From Castanea sativa (taxonomy: Eukaryota > Streptophyta > Magnoliopsida > Fagales > Fagaceae): DNA of 64,000 nt. The stretch is taken from NCBI RefSeq assembly GCF_040712315.1, contig NC_134018.1, positions 45,323,335-45,387,334 on the forward strand, in the 5' to 3' direction. Below, piece by piece: positions 57,633-64,000 of this stretch. Position numbers and translations under genes: made by a program. The number at the start of each line of letters is the position of its first letter. Positions within the stretch are counted from its first letter, which is position 1. The notes below the pieces were generated by a model that did no database searches, was not told where the DNA came from, and saw only the letters and a program-made list of their open reading frames with translations.

Positions 57633-60010
57633 CAATAGTTGCATCGAATTTTAAATTCATATTTAAGAATAATATTAATGTAGATTATAAAGTTGGGTTT
57701 AGTTATTATTTTAGTATCAAAAAATGTATATTACTTTTCATAATTGAGTATTTTTTTTAAAAAATTGAACCTCAAAAATTTGTGAACGATATCCACTTTA
57801 ATTTCTTTTGGGCAACAAATATTGTCACAAGCTTGGACAAATGCCATTTGTTAAAATTTGGGTAGGCTGTACGCTTCACTTGATTACAAAATTAGTTGGA
57901 TTCTATGAATGTGCGCCAAGCCGAAGCTGCCTAACACTTTGGCTATTTTGCTCCTGTCTCTCTCTTCAAGTAGTTGGTAACTTGGTGTTAAATAATTCAA
58001 ACATAGACCTAACCCGGGTCAATAGGTGATTTAATTTAAAAATTAAGTTTTTTTTAAAAAAAATGAAATAGTTAGCGCCTTGTTTTTCTTCAATAATCTT
58101 ATCAAAAGCTTATACGACGCAAAACTTGATTGATTAAAATTAGCAAAACAATTTGACAAATTGGTGGGCTCAAGATAATATCTCAAGTTGGGTCAAGCTC
58201 CCTTAACCCCGGGAAACTTGGCATGAATTGTCAAAAAAATGAAAGACTTTATATGCTAGTCTTAGAAATAGTAATGCTTACAAGAATAGAAAATTGAAAA
58301 TGGAACTTAAATTTGTCTAAATATAAAAAGTTTATTTTAAATTAATACCAAGAAGCATATCAAACAAGCTAGCAAAGGAAAAAAAAAAAAAAAAAATCAA
58401 ATGTTGCTTACTTGATTCTTCAAAAAAAAAAAAAAAATGTTGCTTACTTTCAGGAACACGTTTCCTCTCAAAGAAATCATTCAATCATGAATTGTTGCAT
58501 ACTCCTTTGAGTCCTTTCCTTTCCATAAAGAAGAATAAGAGAAAATAAAGGAACATAATGATGGGCCAACTTAATAAAACAATGATTTTTAGGCATATTA
58601 GACAACATATTCCTCACTAGATTCATTCTTAAAAGTCTAACATTTTTGCTCAATGTTATCTCTTTAATTCTTTACAGTAATGGGTGTCACACACAGTAGG
58701 AGAGTACTTCTAAGTTGAAATTGATCAACACTTATAACCTTTAATTTTTTAAAAATCTTTTCCACCTAAAATTATCCTTTAGGTAGTCCATGACTCTTAT
58801 GTGATCACTTTTTTGGCTCAAACTATGGTCAAACAAGTAGGCATTGGGTTAGATAAGTGCTTTGTATAGGGGATGTTGCAAATGCTTCTCTCCTATAGTC
58901 CTTATTAAACGGCTATCTCAAATCAATTCAAACCGATGATAAATTACTAGAATGCCTAGCTCTGAATAATTATGCAATACCCATCTTTGTATTATTACTT
59001 ATTAGCTAAGTTGTCATGTGAAACTGTCCACCAGTCTTTTTAGACTGCCATTTCTTCTTAATTGTGGTCTCAGTCTGAGATTGCTGCAGTTCACAAGAGT
59101 GCTTCAAGTTCAAAGTTCAGACATCAATAAAAACTAAAGAAGCATCGTAATCAGGGATAATATTTGCATTTGAGATAGACCGTTGGTTCTATAGTCATTA
59201 TGGGTAGGTGAACATGTGATTTCATTTTTCCTCTTCTTATTTGTTTGGGAGAAGGGGGAGCATGTAGAGTTGCAAAGCCTAATTTTTGCTTTTTTGTTTT
59301 ATGTTTTGTTTTTAGATAATCTCGTTCACATTCAAATACAATGTAAGACAAAATTTACAATTTAATTTTTGTTATTTATCAACTTTGATATTTCTATGTA
59401 ATTTTAAGAATTTTATGTTTAGGTTTATTATTTCCTTGATTTTAAGTGCATTTTATGCATTTTTTGTTATTCAAGATAAATTAAGATTTTAGGATATTTT
59501 CCTAGCCGCCCTAGTAATGCTTTAGGGTTTTCTAAGCATCTCCTAGCAGCCCTATGACCACTTTTCTATTTAAATGCATTAATTGCATCCTTCAAGGCAA
59601 TTCGGATTTAATTTAACAAAATTTTAGAGTTTTGTTTTTCTATTTTCAGGTAGATTCTACTAACTCTGCGGTAGATTCAAGGTTATCTTTAAGAGACAAA
59701 TGTATTTTTCTCCTTGCAACTTTCCGTCTGTGTCAAGTTTAATCCTTGTACTTGGTAACTTAGAATTTAACTTGTTTTCTAAAATCAGCTGTTATTTGTT
59801 ATTAGCATTTACCCCTTCAAGCTTAAAAAGTTCTCTTATTTGGGGCAATACTCAATCACATCCCTTATACATGAATTCAAATAATTCATCCCAACCCATG
59901 ATCCACTGATTCAAAGTTTAACAAAAGGTATAGAACAACTTGTAATCAGGTCAAAAAACTAAGAATTAAAATACTCTCAAATACTATCTTCCACTTACAC
60001 GTAGGAGAAA
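57633..60010. other. Intergenic DNA, nothing recognised
   Basis: The open frames at 57808-58029 and 59700-59909 have no recognisable domain. A short direct repeat AAATGTTGCTTACTT flanks an A run near 58400 and 58437. Confidence 0.45.
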
Positions 60011-60019
60011 AAAAAAATT

Positions 60020-60163
60020 AGGGTATTGATTCTCTCACACACTTCTTATTGTACATTGTTTATATACATCACTCATTTCATGTTTTAAATATGAATATTA
60101 ATAAAAAATGTGGTTGTAGCGTGTGAAATTATGGACTTTTCAACGAGTGTGAGAGAATAATTT
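60020..60163. mobile_element. Candidate short MITE
   Basis: Inverted ends: GTATTGATTCTCTCACAC at the left and the reverse complement of GTGTGAGAGAATAAT at the right share ATTCTCTCACAC. About 140 bases, no coding. The target duplication is not clear. Confidence 0.45.
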
Positions 60164-60828
60164 TTCATTGAAATAAGACATAAAGTCGGATTAAGTTAGT
60201 TCCCATGTACAAAACCAGATGCTGCATTCACCACTAAAACAATAAAACCCACCGTCTGATTTTAGTTCCAATTTAAATTTTGTACTAGTTTACTACCCCA
60301 CTCTCATTGATGTAATTGGCTGGAAAGAGCAGATGCAAAAATCCAAGTAATAAACCATCTTAAAACTCCTCAAATGTCCACATAACCTAACCCACCTGTT
60401 CCATTTATTCCCACACTTTCCTTTCAATAAAAATCCCATTTTCTCATCCTATGTCTTTTTTTTCGCGTTTTAATACTCAACTAAGGTATGGTTTTCTTTC
60501 GAGTAATTAAATGAACAACAGCAACAGTTGTGTAAAGAAAACCATTTCAAGGCCTCCAACCCCAAGGTCCCAAACTTTAACATCTGATTAGGTGGGAAAA
60601 ATAATGTGAAAATGTACAATTGATTCTTGGTCAACTTTTATTTTAGTATTTAAAATTTGAAATGTTTCTTTTTAAGTTCTATTTTTATTTTTTTTTATTT
60701 TTATTTTTTGCAAATGCACAAACTTTCATTCCCGTAGTCTTGCTGTTATAATAAAGCACCACCTGGTTTTGTTGAATTTTACAATATAGGCAAGAATTAT
60801 AACTATGAGTTTAGTGAATAACTGATTT

Positions 60829-60965
60829 TTTTTTTTTGATAAGAAACTTTGGATTAACTTTCATTAAACAGAATCAAAATTCATATAGATTACATCATTG
60901 AGAACTTGCTCAGCAATAATGGGAGGAGTTTCCTCCACCAAGATAGCTGGTTTTGTTTACCATGT
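60829..60965 (-). mobile_element. Possible 5'-truncated LINE 3' end
   Basis: On minus the segment ends TTTCTTATCAAAAAAAAAAA, a form common at plant L1-type LINE 3' ends, preceded by TTTAATGAAAGTTAATCC. No target duplication was found and no coding remains. Confidence 0.4.
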
Positions 60966-61340
60966 TTTATGAGGTATTATATAATAAGAGTATGGTTCTA
61001 AATCAATTATGTGACTTTTCGACTTCATACCTAAAATACAATATACATGATACAACACCTAAAGAATTACTCGAAAACCTAAAAGAAAATTACTACTAAT
61101 TTGGGAACATAAAAGGCACACAATATACCTAAAATTTGCCAACTGCTAAACAGGTTCTCAAATCTCAAGCATATGATGATTGATTCTCAACTCTCAAGAA
61201 AGGAAAAAAAAGAAAAAGAAAAAGAGTATATGAAGATAAGGATCAAAGTGTAATTTCAAAATGAGAATTGACAATTTGACACCTCCGTCCTTCCACAGCT
61301 AGTCTTATTTTATTAGTATTTTGAACTTGGTACGTACTCA

Positions 61341-61373
<33 letters not shown>

Positions 61374-61379
61374 AAGAGA
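61341..61379. repeat. (GT)n(GA)n microsatellite
   Basis: GT repeats at ~61341-61355 run into GA repeats to ~61379, upstream of the RopGEF gene. Confidence 0.9.
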
Positions 61380-61677
61380 GACGTTGGATATCATATGCCA
61401 TGTGGAAATTGGCAGTTACCCCTTTTAGCTTTTGAAAATCAAAAACCTTTTTTTTTTTTTTGAAAACCAGAATCAAATAGAGTCCCCAACCCCTCTCATC
61501 TTCATTTCTCAAGGCCTAGTTAGCAAGCTATCAACATTGAAAACCCCAATACCATGCCGCTCATTGAATTATTATAGAACAAAGATTAAAACTTTAGAAC
61601 CAACACTTATTACACTGGCTCATTTCCTTTACTTGGCTTTCGGGTTTCGAAAACTTGCTTATTCAAAAAAGGTTCGG

Positions 61678-64000
61678 ATGGAAACTTTGGTAAAGAAGAG
61701 TGAAAATTCTCAAAAGAGAAAAGATGGGTCTGGATCTTTTGGTTCGAGCACTGAGTCTAGAGAGAGCAGTTGTTGCAGATCGAGCTCAGAGGCCTCGAGT
61801 GAGGAAGCGAAAGCAAAAGGGTCTTCTTCGCCGCCACTGTTGGGTTGGCCTATCCACAAGGCTGCTCAAGTGAGCAAAAGCTCAGTTCCTGATGTGGATG
61901 AAGCTGAAAAGAAAGACGATTCGAAGTTTAAGAAAATGGGTTCCAAAAATTCAGGTTTTTTGATGTTTGGTTTTCTAAGAAAAATGTGAAAAAGTTAAAA
62001 AAAAAAATTTTCAAAATTTGAATTTTTTCACTTATGTTTTGAAATACATGTAGCCTATTCATAGCTGAGTCCAAAATTTTGGGAGTAACACGTTGTTGTT
62101 TTGGTTAGTTGAGCTGTTTTGGAAAGCAAAAGAAAATTTTAGGATTTTTCAGAAGTTTTCTTTTCTTATGTTGTCTCAAGGGCCAAACAGAGTCTTAAGT
62201 TATACACTTTCACTTTTACTCATCTCTTTTTGTTGTCTGACTAGCTTTTATAAATTGTATTGAAACAGAGATGGATATGATGAAGGAAAGGTTTGCAAAA
62301 TTGTTGCTTGGTGAAGACATGTCAGGGTCTGGAAAAGGAGTTTGCTCAGCATTAGCTATATCAAATGCCATTACCAATCTCTGTGGTATGCTCTTTCTCT
62401 CTAAGTTTAGTGTTTGGTGGAATTTTCCTTCGGTGAATTACAAAATTGTCACTTATTTTATATCCGTACATTGTGTAGCTACCATTTTTGGGCAATTATG
62501 GAGATTGGAACCCTTGCCTACTGAGAAGAAATCAATGTGGCGAAGAGAGATGGAGTGGCTACTTTGCGTCAGTGATCACATTGTAGAATTGATTCCCAGT
62601 TGGCAAACATTTCCTGATGGAAGCAAGCTTGAGGTAGTGCAAAACTTGTCCTAATTTCAGCTCTGATATAAGTAGTTCTAAAGAAATTGAACTTAAATTT
62701 AGTAAAATCCTGTTTGGTTGCTGGGAAGAAAACAACAAATGTTTGAACTTTGAATCTTAAATTATTTACGCTTTAAACCTGTGGAAGTAAGCTTGAAGTA
62801 CCATCTAAAAGTAAGTTCCATATCTTAATAACTTCACTCAATATCTTAAGATGTTATTTCCAAATTTAGTCTTCCCATATAGTTGTCTGTCTTTAACCAG
62901 AGCTAATAGCTTAAAGTCATTGAAATTTTGCTGTTTATGTTAATTCTTACAACCATTGGTATGATCTAGCAAAGATAAATGTGGGCAAAACCCAAAAAGC
63001 AATATCAATTAAAGAAGTGGGATGTAATTGGACAATTAATTCAGTAGTTCTTGTGCATTCTGCAGGTCATGACTTGCAGGCCGAGAACAGATATTTTTAT
63101 GAATCTCCCAGCTCTGCGTAAACTAGACAACATGCTTCTTGTAAGGTTCACTCAGGCTTGTTTCATATTATACTGTTTTTCTATTTTAGTAATCATTCTT
63201 AATTTGTTAGGCCTTTTCTGTTGTGGCAGGATATATTAGATAGCTTCACCAGTACGGAGTTTTGGTATGTTGATCAAGGTATAGTTGCCCCAGATGCAGA
63301 TGGGTCAGCCTCTTTTCGCAAAGCACTTCAGAGGCAAGAGGAGAAGTGGTGGCTACCTGTACCCCGTGTCCCTGCTGGTGGCATCAGCGAAAATTCGAGA
63401 AAACAGTTGCAGCACACACGTGAATGCACAAATCAAATATTAAAAGCTGCAATGGCCATAAACAGCATAGCTTTAGCAGATATGGAAGTTCCTGATTCAT
63501 ACTTGGAAGCTCTTCCTAAGGTTTGAAAATTTAGCATAACAGGATCAAGATGCTTTACTTATGAATGAATTCTATTTAATTGGTGTCTGACTCACAATTT
63601 ATTTGTGTAACTTCCTCTTATTGTGAACTCTTCCACATTATTCTGTAAAATCTAGAAGTCATAATTTTTTAAAGTAATATACTTGATATATTTTTCCATA
63701 TGATTTCTTGATTTTTCTTTAGTCCTGAAATGTTCATCATGCAAAGTTTACCTGATATTGAACTCCTGTTAATTTCTCTTCAGAATGGAAGAGCCTGTCT
63801 AGGGGAAGTTATCTACCGCTACATCACATCAGATCAATTCTCTGCAGAGTGCCTACTTGATTGCCTTGACTTATCCTCAGAACATGTTGCTCTAGAGATT
63901 GCCAACCGTGTGGAAGCTTCAATATATGTATGGCGTCGAAGATCTCACTCTAATTCTAGACTCCCACCCAATCCAAACCGCTCCACAGCAAAGTCCTCAT
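61678..64000 (+). CDS. RopGEF, PRONE-domain guanine nucleotide exchange factor (5' part)
   Basis: RopGEFs activate plant Rho (ROP/RAC) GTPases at the plasma membrane by swapping GDP for GTP. Exons: 61678-61954, 62269-62385, 62479-62633, 63066-63140, 63230-63520, 63784 to the window edge; every intron is GT-AG and the frame is open, giving ~377 residues so far. Residues 1-92 are a variable, Ser-rich N-terminus ([20 protein letters not shown], then SSEASSEE). The PRONE domain starts at ~93: [88 protein letters not shown] (WW at 248-249), [14 protein letters not shown]. The rest of PRONE and the C-terminal tail are outside the window. The frame is open upstream to an ATG at 61432, so an N-terminus 82 residues longer is possible. 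The closest paralogue was not determined. Confidence 0.93.

Overview
This is a stretch of plant nuclear genome. Two multi-exon genes with short, GT-AG-bounded exons sit among a dense, AT-rich mass of transposable elements. Both genes belong to plant families: a plant guanylyl-cyclase-1-like protein and a PRONE-domain RopGEF. All the elements are of plant type (Copia, Gypsy/Tat, Helitron, MULE, Tourist MITEs, tRNA-derived SINEs). I read it as a eudicot, probably woody. A Fagales-like tree is a guess from the style of the repeats and is not proven.

Layout from left to right. 1-5.3 kb is intergenic DNA holding a 1.3-kb Mutator-like (MULE) element that carries gene-like fragments (2198-3497) and a ~225-base tandem duplication. 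5344-12878 is a complete but decayed LTR retrotransposon with a Copia-type gag and no pol. It has a second, unrelated ORF, which is split by a Tourist-type MITE. 13.0-15.0 kb holds two SINE families and a hairpin-bearing MITE. 16814-22075 (minus) is the guanylyl-cyclase-1-like gene: nine exons, 285 residues, frame intact throughout. 23282-23610 is a small Helitron. 24.2-32.2 kb is a minisatellite of about 90-base units, split by a 4.5-kb Helitron. That Helitron has three 5' ends and one 3' end, and also carries a SINE and a solo LTR. The minisatellite and a truncated thioredoxin-like gene copy (34.2-34.9 kb) may all lie inside one 10.9-kb MULE (24169-35053).

35514-52584 is a nested Gypsy/Tat retrotransposon on the minus strand. 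It has gag, protease, RT, RNase H and integrase remnants, an antisense ORF next to its 3' LTR, two sister Copia-like solo LTRs, and a further LTR-like insertion in its left LTR that itself holds another solo LTR. All these borders were placed from TG...CA ends and 5-base target duplications read directly. 52674-53417 is another Helitron, related to the one at 23.3 kb. 54.6-61.3 kb is intergenic, with MITE-like elements, a Copia stub and a palindrome. 61678-64000 (plus) is the 5' part of a RopGEF gene, cut by the window edge.

The host genes do not form an operon or a visible pathway. The story of the window is repeated nesting of transposons around two conserved genes. I see no rRNA, tRNA or CRISPR loci. 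Percent identities were not computed; statements on similarity are by eye.
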